DNA of 64,000 bases from Sedimentibacter hydroxybenzoicus DSM 7310 (GTDB lineage: Bacteria > Bacillota > Clostridia > Tissierellales > Sedimentibacteraceae): contig NZ_JACBNQ010000017.1 of the NCBI RefSeq assembly GCF_013403245.1, forward strand, positions 1 to 64,000. Reading direction: 5' to 3'. Positions 37,199-45,401 of this stretch are shown here, one piece after another. The stretch's first letter is position 1. Each line of letters starts with the position of its first letter. The translations under genes and the position numbers were made by a program. The notes below the pieces were generated by a model. The model made no database searches. It was not told the origin of the DNA and saw nothing but the letters and a program-made list of their open reading frames with translations.

Positions 37199-37549
37199 AT
37201 GAGTAAAGGTAGACGTATGCCGATGGGAATGCCCGGAGGCGGAAATATGAACAATATGATGAAACAGGTTCAGAAAATGCAGAAACAAATGGAAGATATG
37301 CAAAAAGAGCTTGAACAAAAAGAGGTTGAAGCTACTTCCGGTGGTGGAGCTGTTATGGTCAGGGTAACCGGTAAAAAAGATTTGTTACAAGTTAAAATAG
37401 ATCCTGAGGTTGTAGATAAGGATGATGTTGAAATGCTTGAAGATATGATAGTTGCTGCTGTTAACGAAGCATTCAGAAAAGCAGATGAAATGATGGAAAC
37501 CGAAATGAAAAAAGTAACTGGTGGAGTAAATATACCGGGGTTATTCTAA
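37199..37549 (+). CDS. YbaB/EbfC family nucleoid-associated protein
   Basis: A small DNA-binding protein of 116 residues. It has a Met/Gly-rich N-terminus, a coiled-coil segment ([20 protein letters not shown]-type, about residues 21-42) and the conserved [19 protein letters not shown]. The ATG at 37199 follows AGGAGG at the dnaX end; an upstream in-frame start would overlap dnaX. Its stop overlaps the recR start by one base (TAATG). Confidence 0.94.
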   Translation: MSKGRRMPMGMPGGGNMNNMMKQVQKMQKQMEDMQKELEQKEVEATSGGGAVMVRVTGKKDLLQVKIDPEVVDKDDVEMLEDMIVAAVNEAFRKADEMMETEMKKVTGGVNIPGLF

Positions 37550-38145
37550 TGGAGCAATATACACCGCCAATAACTAAATTGATAGAAGAGCTTGCCAAGC
37601 TCCCGGGAATAGGAAGAAAATCGGCTCAACGACTTGCATTTCATATTTTGGACATGAAGGGCAATGATGTGGTGGAGCTTGCAAAGGCTATTGTAAATGC
37701 CAAAAAGTATACGAAGCATTGTACGACCTGTGGCAATTTAGCAGAAGGAGACATATGCAGTATCTGCAGCAGCTTTAAACGCGACCATTCTACCATCTGT
37801 GTAGTGGAGGATGTACGAGATATATCTGCAATGGAACGTACCAAAGAGTTTAAAGGTGTATACCATGTTCTCCACGGTACGATATCACCCCTTGACGGCA
37901 TAGGTCCTGATGAAATTAATATAAAAAGCTTAATCAGCAGATTGAATGCAGATGTGACAGAAGTGATACTTGCAACCAATCCGACCATTGAAGGTGAAGC
38001 AACAGCCGTATACATATCACGGCTCATAAAGCCAATGGGTATCAAGACAACACGTATAGCTCACGGCATACCTGTAGGCGGCGACATAGAATACGCAGAC
38101 GAGGTAACCCTGATGCGTGCAATGGAAGGCAGAAGAGAGATGTAG
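37549..38145 (+). CDS. recR: Recombination protein RecR
   Basis: RecR acts with RecO/RecF in gap repair by RecA loading. The 198-residue protein has the N-terminal helix-hairpin-helix ([18 protein letters not shown]), the zinc finger CTTCGN-x5-CSIC (about residues 57-70) and the Toprim domain starting [13 protein letters not shown] (about 84). Translation is coupled to ebfC through the one-base stop/start overlap. Confidence 0.97.
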   Translation: MEQYTPPITKLIEELAKLPGIGRKSAQRLAFHILDMKGNDVVELAKAIVNAKKYTKHCTTCGNLAEGDICSICSSFKRDHSTICVVEDVRDISAMERTKEFKGVYHVLHGTISPLDGIGPDEINIKSLISRLNADVTEVILATNPTIEGEATAVYISRLIKPMGIKTTRIAHGIPVGGDIEYADEVTLMRAMEGRREM

Positions 38146-38162
38146 CTTCAATAAATATTTAC

Positions 38163-38190
38163 AGCAGGTTTAAATACACCTGCTTTTTTT
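38163..38190 (+). terminator. Terminator of the dnaX-ebfC-recR operon
   Basis: A 7-bp stem (38163-38169 with 38178-38184) with an 8-nt loop leads into seven T residues. Confidence 0.88.
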
Positions 38191-38248
38191 ACAAATTAAA
38201 TTAATTGATAATAAGACATCCATAATCATGACAAGAAAAGGGGTAGAA

Positions 38249-39163
38249 ATGAAAAAATATTCAAATTATATAATAATAACATTAATAATAGTAAATGTAT
38301 TCAGCATATTCAAAATAAGCAGCCTTGAAAGGACAATGGATAATTATTATCTGCAAATTGTGTCAGGGATAAATAGAAACAACAGTGAAATATCAAATAT
38401 TTACTCTAATATTAATTCAATTCTTGAAAAACAGAGCAGCTTGCTTGACAGCTACAAAATAGAATTTGGTGAAAGCTTAAATGAAGAAAGCCTGACAGTA
38501 CCGGTTAAAATTACTGTTGTGCCCAAAGAATATTCAGAAGGACTTACAGTAAATATCCAATTAAACGATGAAAGCTTTACATTAATTAAAAAGGGTACAT
38601 CTTTTGAAGCAACCATTGATGCAGACATATTCGAAACGTTCCAGCCAAAAGTAGTTATCAGTCAGGATGGAATTCAGAAAACAGAAAGTTTAGAGGAATA
38701 TTATGATTTATATAATAAGTTCCTGCTGAAAGTAGAAGGATACCATAATGGAAGTACACAATATATTAATGGCAAACATATATACAAGGGTGGAAGGTTT
38801 GAATTCAGAATTACTAATATAAATGACAACATGCCTGAAAAGATGAGCATTGTATATGATATAAACGGAAGCATATTGAGAGAGGATGAAGTTGACATAT
38901 CTCAAATTGATGATGAAGACGAAACAACCAATTATATATACAAGGATATCATTGATGAAGTTAAGCTGGGAGCCAATGAAGTATTGATGGTATATGCAAA
39001 TATACAAGACAAGTATGGCATTAATTACAAATATGTAGTCCTGCGTGATGAAGTAGATGCTAACGGAGAACCTGTATTTAGAAGACCTGAATGGTCAAGT
39101 GGCGGCATTCTTGAAATAACAAGAAACGGAAAGGCGTTTAACGTACCAGATTATAGATATTAA
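38249..39163 (+). CDS. Hypothetical membrane-anchored protein
   Basis: A 304-residue protein without a recognised family. It has a short basic N-terminus, one hydrophobic helix (IIITLIIVNVFSIF) and then a likely short coiled coil (residues about 28-70, with repeated Ile/Leu/Ser-Asn). A mostly beta-type extracytoplasmic region follows. The start is the ATG at 38249 behind AAAAGGGG; an earlier ATG at 38228 lacks a site. The C-terminal EWSSGGILEITRNGKAF looks like a small ligand- or substrate-facing motif, but no function can be assigned. Confidence 0.65.
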   Translation: MKKYSNYIIITLIIVNVFSIFKISSLERTMDNYYLQIVSGINRNNSEISNIYSNINSILEKQSSLLDSYKIEFGESLNEESLTVPVKITVVPKEYSEGLTVNIQLNDESFTLIKKGTSFEATIDADIFETFQPKVVISQDGIQKTESLEEYYDLYNKFLLKVEGYHNGSTQYINGKHIYKGGRFEFRITNINDNMPEKMSIVYDINGSILREDEVDISQIDDEDETTNYIYKDIIDEVKLGANEVLMVYANIQDKYGINYKYVVLRDEVDANGEPVFRRPEWSSGGILEITRNGKAFNVPDYRY

Positions 39164-39217
39164 TATGGATTGTGATAAAATGGTTAAACGAGACATTGAT
39201 TGTATGGAGGAGGAAAT

Positions 39218-39667
39218 ATGTTTGAGTTTAAAGAACTTAACTTTTTAACTGATGGTGAAATAGACTTAAAAATAGAAGCAAAAATATCATCTGATGAGAA
39301 GAAAGGATATGCTCCTGCATATAAATATAGAATTACCCTGCATGATTCGGATGATGGTATAGGAGTTATTTCCATTCGGATTGGTTGCAGTGAAAGCTTA
39401 TATTATGCGGGTAATATTGGTTACTTCATTAATGAAGCATACAGAGGAAATAATTATGCTTTAAAGGCTTGCAAAATTATAAAGGACGTTGCAATTGCAC
39501 ATGGTATGAATAAAATTATAATAACATGTAATCCGGACAATATTCCATCGCGTAAAACCTGTGAAAAAGCAGGTCTTGAATTTAAAGGTATAGTTAATTT
39601 GCCGCCACACAATGAGATGTACCAAAGGGGCGAAAGGCAAAAATGCATATATGAATGGAGTCTGTAA
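39218..39667 (+). CDS. GNAT family N-acetyltransferase
   Basis: A 149-residue RimJ/RimL-type acetyltransferase using acetyl-CoA. The acetyl-CoA-binding motif A region is NIGYFINEAYRGNNYALKAC (about residues 67-86), followed by the C-terminal NPDNIPSRKTCEKAGLEFKG typical of the family. The ATG at 39218 follows GGAGGAGG. A degraded copy of its first 50 bases occurs at 45079, so this locus has been partly duplicated. Substrate unknown. Confidence 0.85.
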   Translation: MFEFKELNFLTDGEIDLKIEAKISSDEKKGYAPAYKYRITLHDSDDGIGVISIRIGCSESLYYAGNIGYFINEAYRGNNYALKACKIIKDVAIAHGMNKIIITCNPDNIPSRKTCEKAGLEFKGIVNLPPHNEMYQRGERQKCIYEWSL

Positions 39668-39711
39668 AAGAGGGATTACGTGTATAATAGATGGTATACT
39701 TGGGAGATGAT

Positions 39712-39852
39712 ATGAGATTAAATAGTACACAAACGATTGAAATAGAGAGACTTTTGTTAAGAAAATACACTTTAAATGATGCTGAGGCAATGTACAATAA
39801 TTGGGCTATAAATAACGAACCGTATTATATTATTATTCCTGCACTGAAATAA
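39712..39852 (+). pseudogene. Truncated GNAT acetyltransferase remnant
   Basis: A 46-codon ORF starts MRLNSTQTIEIERLLLRKYT and continues NDAEAMYNNWA, the standard N-terminus of RimJ-type acetyltransferases of 170-190 residues. It then runs into unrelated sequence and stops. The remaining acetyltransferase domain is absent. Confidence 0.75.
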
Positions 39853-39935
39853 GACATTGCATTTACATACATTTACAATGCATATATTTACATTTGAAAA
39901 ATGCGATTATTTCAACAAATATCATGCTGTTATAA

Positions 39936-40070
39936 AATGAAGGTGCAGATTATGAAGAAAAACTCAAAAATCCACGATCTCATTTTGAATATATATGCGA
40001 TATTTTAGTCGTTAAAGGATATTGTTGTTATTATATTCCTCAATACATGAATTGTTACAATTCCTTTTAA
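39936..40070 (+). pseudogene. Possible coding remnant
   Basis: A 44-codon open stretch without a start codon reads like real protein (ADYEEKLKNPRSHFEYICDI), followed by a stop. I do not recognise it. The 400 bp between the GNAT remnant and Uma2 otherwise contain only a terminator. Confidence 0.25.
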
Positions 40071-40187
40071 AAGTTTTGCTGAAATTACATACAGACTTGA
40101 AATAATCACGCAAAATTTATTTGCCTTAATTTAGTATATTTGATATAATTATTGAAATAATGATTAAAAATTAATAATGTCACATAG

Positions 40188-40228
40188 GCAGGAGCATATT
40201 GAAATAACACCAATATTCCTGCTTTTTT
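40188..40228 (+). terminator. Terminator upstream of Uma2
   Basis: A 12-bp stem with a 2-nt bulge (40188-40201 with 40211-40222) is followed by six T residues. Confidence 0.7.
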
Positions 40229-40268
40229 CAACAAAGATATAGTTAAGATAAAGTAATGAGGTGAATAT

Positions 40269-40823
40269 ATGATTCCATTAGAAAAAGAGCGTACGTATGA
40301 AGAATTTTTAGATATAGACGAACAAAGCAATGAAAATCTGGAGTTTATTGACGGCAGGATATATCTGTTATCAGCCCCTTCTGTAATTCATCAGACTGTT
40401 GTAACAAATCTTTCTACAGAATTTGGTATTTACTTTAAAGGGAAAAAATGCAGGCATTATGTTGCTCCCTTTGATGTTGTACTTAAGGATGATGAAAAAA
40501 CTCACAGAGTACAGCCTGATCTGACTGTTATATGTGATAAGAAAGGATTAGGAGAGCAAAGCTATAATGGTGTCCCTGCTTTAGTTGTAGAGGTTTTATC
40601 ACCGGCTACGGCATCGGTCGATTTTATTAAAAAAATGGGAATCTATATGAATGCAGGGATAAAAGAGTATTGGATAGTATCACCGCAGAATAGTACGGTG
40701 CAAATATTTATATTAAAGGAAAATGGAATTTATTCAGAGCCTACAATGTATTCCAAAAATGATATAGTGAAATCAGAAACGTTTGAGGAATTAAAAATAA
40801 AGCTGTCAGAGATATTTCAATAG
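40269..40823 (+). CDS. Uma2 family endonuclease-fold protein (DUF820)
   Basis: A 184-residue protein with the PD-(D/E)XK nuclease fold typical of the Uma2 family. The active-site residues are visible as VQPDLTVIC (Asp near residue 84) and VVEVLSP with a lysine in FIKKMGIYMNAGI (about 103-125). These proteins are common in cyanobacteria and Firmicutes, usually as multicopy genes of unclear biological role. The start follows GAGGTG. It is monocistronic, in the accessory region. Confidence 0.85.
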   Translation: MIPLEKERTYEEFLDIDEQSNENLEFIDGRIYLLSAPSVIHQTVVTNLSTEFGIYFKGKKCRHYVAPFDVVLKDDEKTHRVQPDLTVICDKKGLGEQSYNGVPALVVEVLSPATASVDFIKKMGIYMNAGIKEYWIVSPQNSTVQIFILKENGIYSEPTMYSKNDIVKSETFEELKIKLSEIFQ

Positions 40824-40891
40824 AATAATAGAAATAAATTACATGCAGACTTGAAAGAGTCTGTTTTTATTGCAAATGAAACTGTTTATTC

Positions 40892-40942
40892 TTGACAATA
40901 TCGATATTCGATGTTACTATGCATATAATATCGAATATCGAT
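40892..40942 (+). promoter_or_regulatory. PadR-gene promoter with 13-bp inverted-repeat operator
   Basis: TTGACA (40892-40897) and TACTAT (40915-40920) are 17 bp apart. ATCGATATTCGAT (40900-40912) lies in the spacer, and its exact reverse complement ATCGAATATCGAT (40930-40942) lies downstream of the -10. This arrangement suggests autorepression by the PadR-family protein encoded 17 bp further on. Confidence 0.82.
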
Positions 40943-40959
40943 GTTTGTGAGGTGATTGG

Positions 40960-41295
40960 ATGGCACGGGAAAAATATCAGACCTTAACAGAGCAAATGTT
41001 TTATATCCTTATTTGCTTAACGCATGAGAACTGTGGCGTTGATATTATGAAAAGGGTTGAGGAGCTGACAACTGGAAGGGTTATCATCGGACCCGGAACC
41101 TTGTACAGCCTATTGGATAACTTTGTAAAAGAAAAAATTATTATTGAAACTAAGATAGAAAACAGAAAGAAAAGCTATGTCATAACAAAGCTTGGTACGG
41201 AAATGCTTGAAAAGGAATATGAGCGATTGAATAAATTAAAAGAAGACTATGAAATATTGGTAAAAGGTGGTGGCAGCAATGAAGGGTACAACTAA
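40960..41295 (+). CDS. PadR family transcriptional regulator
   Basis: A small winged-helix repressor of 111 residues with the typical PadR segment GPGTLYSLLDNFVKEKIII (about residues 45-63) and a short C-terminal helix for dimerisation. It starts 17 bp after its likely operator, with GAGGTG upstream. The 3' end overlaps the next gene by about 17 bp; PadR with a DUF2812 membrane protein is a frequent Firmicutes pair in which the regulator controls its partner. Confidence 0.92.
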   Translation: MAREKYQTLTEQMFYILICLTHENCGVDIMKRVEELTTGRVIIGPGTLYSLLDNFVKEKIIIETKIENRKKSYVITKLGTEMLEKEYERLNKLKEDYEILVKGGGSNEGYN

Positions 41296-42664
41296 AAGAA
41301 TAATAAATTTTAGATTTGATCGTTATGAAGATACGGAAAATAAATTGAAGAAGTTAGCAGCTAAGGGTCTTTTTCTTGAAGAATGCGGGTCGCTTTTATG
41401 GACGTTCAGAAAAGGAGAGCCGAAGAAATTAAAATACACAGTGACATATTTTTCTGAGGGTTCTGTTTTTAATCCGGACATAACCGATAATCAGCAAACA
41501 TATTTTGATTATGCGAAAGCTGCCGGTTGGAATTTTGTGACTCAATTAAATCAAATGCAAATATTTTGCAGCGAAGCTGACAACCCCATACCATTCGAGA
41601 CAGATGAGAAAGAGAAATTTAATAATATAAAAAGATGTATGAAAAAGAGTTTTATTCCGTCTATGTTCATGATCATATTAATATTTATTTTAAACATGTT
41701 TTTGCAATTTAATTCTTTTCAACGTGACCCCATAGATTTTTTGTCAGACACAAGTCGTCTATTTTCTGTTTCTATGATGCTTGTAGGTACTATCTATCTG
41801 ATGTATTCATTGCTTGATTACTTTGCATGGTGTAAACGTTCAGAGAGATCAATTGCCAACGGCGGCGGGTGTGCTGAAAGCAATAATACGATCCATAAAA
41901 TTGTCGATACGCTTTTTATGATTTTTATTTTCGGGTTTGCAGGGTACATTTTGTTCCATATAGCTTTTGAAACAGGCTGGATTATCTTGCTTTTTATTGC
42001 ACAGATGCCGATTTTGACATTTGTATTTTTGACATCAATTAAGTATCTGAAAAGAAAAAAAGTATCAGCTGTAAAAAACAAGGTAATATCTGTTACATTG
42101 CTTACAATTGTCACTTTTGCTTATATTGCATTCATTATGATTTTCGTTATGAAATTTGGATTTAATACAGATAATGGTTCTGATTATAGAACTGTTTCAT
42201 GGCCTGTTAACGCAGCACATAATCGTGAGTATAAACTATACAACGATGACATCCCACTCACATGTGAGGATTTGTACGGCGAAATTGACTATGACTATTA
42301 TTCTTATGAAGAAAAGAAAGACAGTACATTATTTCTTTCCAAAAGTGTCTACAGGCAGGATTCTCTCCCGGCGAAAAATTCTCCGCCGGAGATAGAATAT
42401 GAGATTTTAGAGACTCAATTTGACTTTATTTATCAACTTTCAAAGGAGCATCTGCTTAAAATTCCGGAGTGGAGAGACAACACCGGCTTTGAGTCTGTTG
42501 ACAATGAAGCTTTCGGAACGAAAGAAGCTTATCAGCGATATTATGTTGATAATCCCACAGGTGAGTATATTTTGCTTTTTGATAATAAGATTATTGTACT
42601 GAACATGGAAAAACCTGTCACGGCAGAGCAAGTAAAAATTATTAAAGAAAAGCTGCAAATTTAA
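41279..42664 (+). CDS. DUF2812 domain membrane protein
   Basis: A 461-residue protein. Its N-terminal DUF2812 region (residues about 1-115) contains WTFRKGEPKKLKYTVTYF. Four or five hydrophobic helices follow between about 125 and 300, then a polar C-terminal domain. Such proteins are encoded next to PadR regulators and are of unknown role, possibly stress- or drug-related. The ATG at 41279 overlaps the padR end, giving translational coupling. No terminator is seen before the serS promoter. Confidence 0.82.
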   Translation: MKGTTKRIINFRFDRYEDTENKLKKLAAKGLFLEECGSLLWTFRKGEPKKLKYTVTYFSEGSVFNPDITDNQQTYFDYAKAAGWNFVTQLNQMQIFCSEADNPIPFETDEKEKFNNIKRCMKKSFIPSMFMIILIFILNMFLQFNSFQRDPIDFLSDTSRLFSVSMMLVGTIYLMYSLLDYFAWCKRSERSIANGGGCAESNNTIHKIVDTLFMIFIFGFAGYILFHIAFETGWIILLFIAQMPILTFVFLTSIKYLKRKKVSAVKNKVISVTLLTIVTFAYIAFIMIFVMKFGFNTDNGSDYRTVSWPVNAAHNREYKLYNDDIPLTCEDLYGEIDYDYYSYEEKKDSTLFLSKSVYRQDSLPAKNSPPEIEYEILETQFDFIYQLSKEHLLKIPEWRDNTGFESVDNEAFGTKEAYQRYYVDNPTGEYILLFDNKIIVLNMEKPVTAEQVKIIKEKLQI

Positions 42665-42682
42665 TGATAATTAAAAAAACAC

Positions 42683-42710
42683 TTGCAATATATTTAAAAT
42701 ATTGTATAAT
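42683..42710 (+). promoter_or_regulatory. Candidate serS promoter
   Basis: TTGCAA and TATAAT are separated by 16 bp, directly upstream of the T-box leader. Confidence 0.65.
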
Positions 42711-42716
42711 AAACAA

Positions 42717-42951
42717 AAATGAGTATTTCAGCTGTGATTAAAGCTACGATTGCTGTATTTCAGAAGAGAGTCGGTGTCTGGTGCAAACCGGTGAAAGACG
42801 CAGTCCTTCCACTTTAGGAGCTGCCGGCGATGAGTCGGAGGATGGTAATCTTTAATTTACTTTCGAGTGGTCGGGAAACCGGCAATTTGGGTGGCAACGC
42901 GGAATCTTTCGTCCCATTATAATTATTTATTGTATGGATGAAGGATTTTTT
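42717..42951 (+). promoter_or_regulatory. T-box leader controlling serS
   Basis: A tRNA-sensing leader. The conserved T-box sequence GGGTGGCAACGCGG is at 42889-42902. The terminator stem is 42903-42914 with 42936-42947 (12 pairs including two G-U), followed by a T run to 42951. Stem I occupies about 42765-42835 (AGAGAGTCGG onward); UCC at 42808-42810 is a candidate serine specifier codon. Uncharged tRNA-Ser should favour the antiterminator and raise serS expression. Confidence 0.93.
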
Positions 42952-42975
42952 ATTTTATTTATAATTGGAGGGCAT

Positions 42976-44253
42976 ATGTTAGATTTAAAATTTGTAAGGG
43001 AAAACCCTGAAATAGTTAAGCAGAATATCAAAAATAAATTTCAGGACGGCAAACTTCCGTTAGTGGATGAAGTTATTGCTTTGGACATTGAAAACAGAGA
43101 AATAAAGCAGCAGGCAGATGCGTTGAGAGCGGACAGAAATAAAATATCAAAGGAAATTGGCGGCTTAATGGCTAAGGGCAAAAAAGAAGAGGCTGAGGAA
43201 TTAAAGAAAAAGGTTACTGAGGAATCAGAGAGGCTTGCTGCTCTTGAAGCAAGAGAAAGTGAGCTTGATGAAAAAATCAAAAAAATAATGATGACTATTC
43301 CGAACATAATAGATCCAAGTGTCCCTTTAGGTAAGGATGACAGTGAAAACGTTGAGGTTCAGCGCTATGGTGAGCCTATGGTTCCGGACTTTGATATTCC
43401 GTACCACATTGACCTTATGGAAAAGTTCAGCGGAATTGATTTAGAAAGTGCCAGAAAGGTAGCAGGCAACGGATTCTACTACCTGATGGGAGATATTGCG
43501 AGACTGCACTCGGCGGTTATATCATATGCGAGAGATTTCATGATAGACAGAGGCTTTACATACTGTGTTCCTCCTTTCATGATTCGAAGCGAGGTTGTAA
43601 CGGGAGTAATGAGTTTTGCGGAAATGGATGCCATGATGTATAAAATTGAGGGAGAGGATTTGTACCTCATCGGAACAAGCGAACATTCAATGATTGGTAA
43701 GTTTATAGATACAATACTGACAGAAGAATCGCTGCCACATACGCTTACAAGCTACTCTCCGTGCTTCAGAAAGGAAAAGGGAGCTCACGGACTTGAGGAA
43801 AGAGGAGTTTACAGGATACATCAGTTTGAAAAGCAGGAAATGATTGTTGTATGCAAGCCCGAGGACAGTATGATGTGGTATGAGAAGCTTTGGCAGAATA
43901 CGGTTGATTTGTTCCGCTCGCTGGATATACCTGTGAGAACTCTTGAATGTTGTTCAGGAGACTTAGCAGATTTGAAGGTGAAATCGGTGGACGTTGAAGC
44001 ATGGTCACCGAGACAGAAAAAATATTTCGAGGTTGGAAGCTGCTCCAATCTGGGAGATGCTCAGGCAAGACGTTTAAAAATCCGTGTTAACGGAGAAGAC
44101 GGTAAGTACTTTGCCCATACATTAAACAACACTGTTGTGGCTCCTCCGAGAATGCTTATAGCGTTTTTAGAAAACAATCTTAATGAAGACGGTACAGTAA
44201 ATATACCTGCAGCACTCCAGCCGTACATGGGCGGAATGAAGGTTATGAAATAA
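42976..44253 (+). CDS. serS: Seryl-tRNA synthetase
   Basis: Class II synthetase charging tRNA-Ser. The start MLDLKFVRENPEIV at 42976 has GGAGGG upstream; 14 extra in-frame codons upstream lie in the T-box terminator and are not coding. The 425-residue protein has the N-terminal antiparallel coiled-coil tRNA-binding arm (about residues 25-105) and the class II core with TSEHSMIGKF (about 240), CFRKEKGAHG (about 262) and a C-terminal motif 3 NGEDGKYFAHTLNNTVVAPP, normally ending in the invariant arginine of PPRMLIA. Confidence 0.97.
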   Translation: MLDLKFVRENPEIVKQNIKNKFQDGKLPLVDEVIALDIENREIKQQADALRADRNKISKEIGGLMAKGKKEEAEELKKKVTEESERLAALEARESELDEKIKKIMMTIPNIIDPSVPLGKDDSENVEVQRYGEPMVPDFDIPYHIDLMEKFSGIDLESARKVAGNGFYYLMGDIARLHSAVISYARDFMIDRGFTYCVPPFMIRSEVVTGVMSFAEMDAMMYKIEGEDLYLIGTSEHSMIGKFIDTILTEESLPHTLTSYSPCFRKEKGAHGLEERGVYRIHQFEKQEMIVVCKPEDSMMWYEKLWQNTVDLFRSLDIPVRTLECCSGDLADLKVKSVDVEAWSPRQKKYFEVGSCSNLGDAQARRLKIRVNGEDGKYFAHTLNNTVVAPPRMLIAFLENNLNEDGTVNIPAALQPYMGGMKVMK

Positions 44254-44258
44254 AGATG

Positions 44259-44290
44259 TCCCCCGCTGATATAAAGGTGGGGGATTTAGT
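44259..44290 (+). terminator. Terminator after serS
   Basis: A GC-rich 8-bp stem with one G-U (44259-44266 with 44277-44284) is followed by TTTAGTTT. Confidence 0.7.
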
Positions 44291-44376
44291 TTCAGGTTGG
44301 AATTTAATGTAATATTGTGGTATAATTAGTAAAGGTATAATTGTTTTATTGAGACAATGTAATTAGGGGGAAAACA

Positions 44377-45039
44377 ATGAATATTAAATGGGAAAACGAG
44401 TGGGATAAAATATACAGGGATCAAGGAGAAGTTCAATTTGATATACTGCCAACCGCAATAGCAGCAACGGATATTTTTAAAAACAACAACTGTAAGCGTA
44501 TAATGGATTTGGGATGCGGTACGGGAAGGCATTCTATATATCTTGCTCAACAAGGTTTTAATGTCTATGCTACCGATATTTCGGAGATCGGATTAGAAGT
44601 TACTAAATCAAAGGCGGAAAAGCTCAACTTAAATAATATTCAATTTAAGCAGCATGATATGAGAAATATATCCTTTAATAATAACTTTTTTGATGGAATT
44701 TTATGTGTATGGACTACAGGGCACGGAATATTTGAAGATTCCCGTAAAAGTGTAGATGAAATTTACAGAGTATTAAAGCCTGATGGGATAGTAATAATTG
44801 ATTATGTTTCAATATATGATGAACATTATGGCAAGGGCCAAGAAATAGAAAAAGATACTTTTATAAATAATTTTGAAGGTGAAGAAAATATACCTCATCA
44901 TTATTCTACAATTGGCGAATTGGAAGATTTATATTCAAATTTCAGACAGGTTGAAATAAAGCCAATAGACTATTATTTTTTTGATAACTATAATAATAAA
45001 CATACTATAAAAGCATTTGTTGTTATATCAATAAAATAA
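44377..45039 (+). CDS. Class I SAM-dependent methyltransferase
   Basis: A 220-residue methyltransferase with motif I MDLGCGTGRHSIYLAQQG (about residues 47-64), the acidic end of strand 2 in ATDIS (about 69), and motif IV-like DGILCVWTTGHG (about 107). The N-terminal EWDKIYRDQGEVQF suits the methyltransferase-11/25 group often acting on small molecules such as tellurite, thiols or quinones. Substrate is unknown. AGGGGG precedes the ATG; monocistronic. Confidence 0.82.
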   Translation: MNIKWENEWDKIYRDQGEVQFDILPTAIAATDIFKNNNCKRIMDLGCGTGRHSIYLAQQGFNVYATDISEIGLEVTKSKAEKLNLNNIQFKQHDMRNISFNNNFFDGILCVWTTGHGIFEDSRKSVDEIYRVLKPDGIVIIDYVSIYDEHYGKGQEIEKDTFINNFEGEENIPHHYSTIGELEDLYSNFRQVEIKPIDYYFFDNYNNKHTIKAFVVISIK

Positions 45040-45078
45040 TTTTTAAAATATGAAGAATTGCGTGGCGAGGGAAGTATA

Positions 45079-45233
45079 TGTTTGAGTTTAAAGAGCTTGA
45101 CTTTTTTAACTGATGGTGAAAAAAGGATGCAAAATTTTTTAGATTTGATGATATACCTGATAAAATTAGCCCGCCTGTAAGGGGGATAATAGATGATTTC
45201 GTGTCAAATTATGAAAAAATTATGTATTTATAA
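45079..45233 (+). pseudogene. Degraded copy of the GNAT gene at 39218
   Basis: The first 45 or so bases match the start of the acetyltransferase gene at 39218, including the ATG context (MFEFKEL). One extra T in the T run shifts the frame and brings an immediate stop. A second frame then reads protein-like sequence (KFFRFDDIPDKI to NYEKIMYL) up to the stop at 45231. It looks like the fused ends of a decayed gene. Confidence 0.7.
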
Positions 45234-45298
45234 ATTGGTGTATATTTTCATTGACATATAATATATTCCATACTATAATCTATTAGTAAAACTAAATA

Positions 45299-45377
45299 AA
45301 GGGTGATGGAGTTCACCATAATCGCATAGTGCTAATGACTCCTACAGGATACAGTGTATCTCTGTGGGAGTTTTTTT
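45299..45377 (+). promoter_or_regulatory. Fluoride riboswitch (crcB motif)
   Basis: The sequence matches the fluoride aptamer pattern: GGTGATGGAGTTCACC at 45302-45317, the ATAATCGC linker, GCTAATGACTCCTAC at 45331-45345 with the pseudoknot segments, and an expression platform hairpin (45338-45347 with 45362-45371) ending in seven T residues. Fluoride binding should prevent terminator formation and switch on the downstream antiporter. Confidence 0.95.
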
Positions 45378-45401
45378 GTGACTGACATAGGAGTTGATTT
45401 T

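Noticed and set aside
42934-42975. 14-codon N-terminal extension of serS
   Set aside because: It lies in the T-box terminator; MLDLKF at 42976 has its own GGAGGG.
45354-45401. Upstream start of the antiporter gene
   Set aside because: It falls inside the riboswitch terminator; the ATG at 45402 has AGGAG and begins a normal membrane protein.
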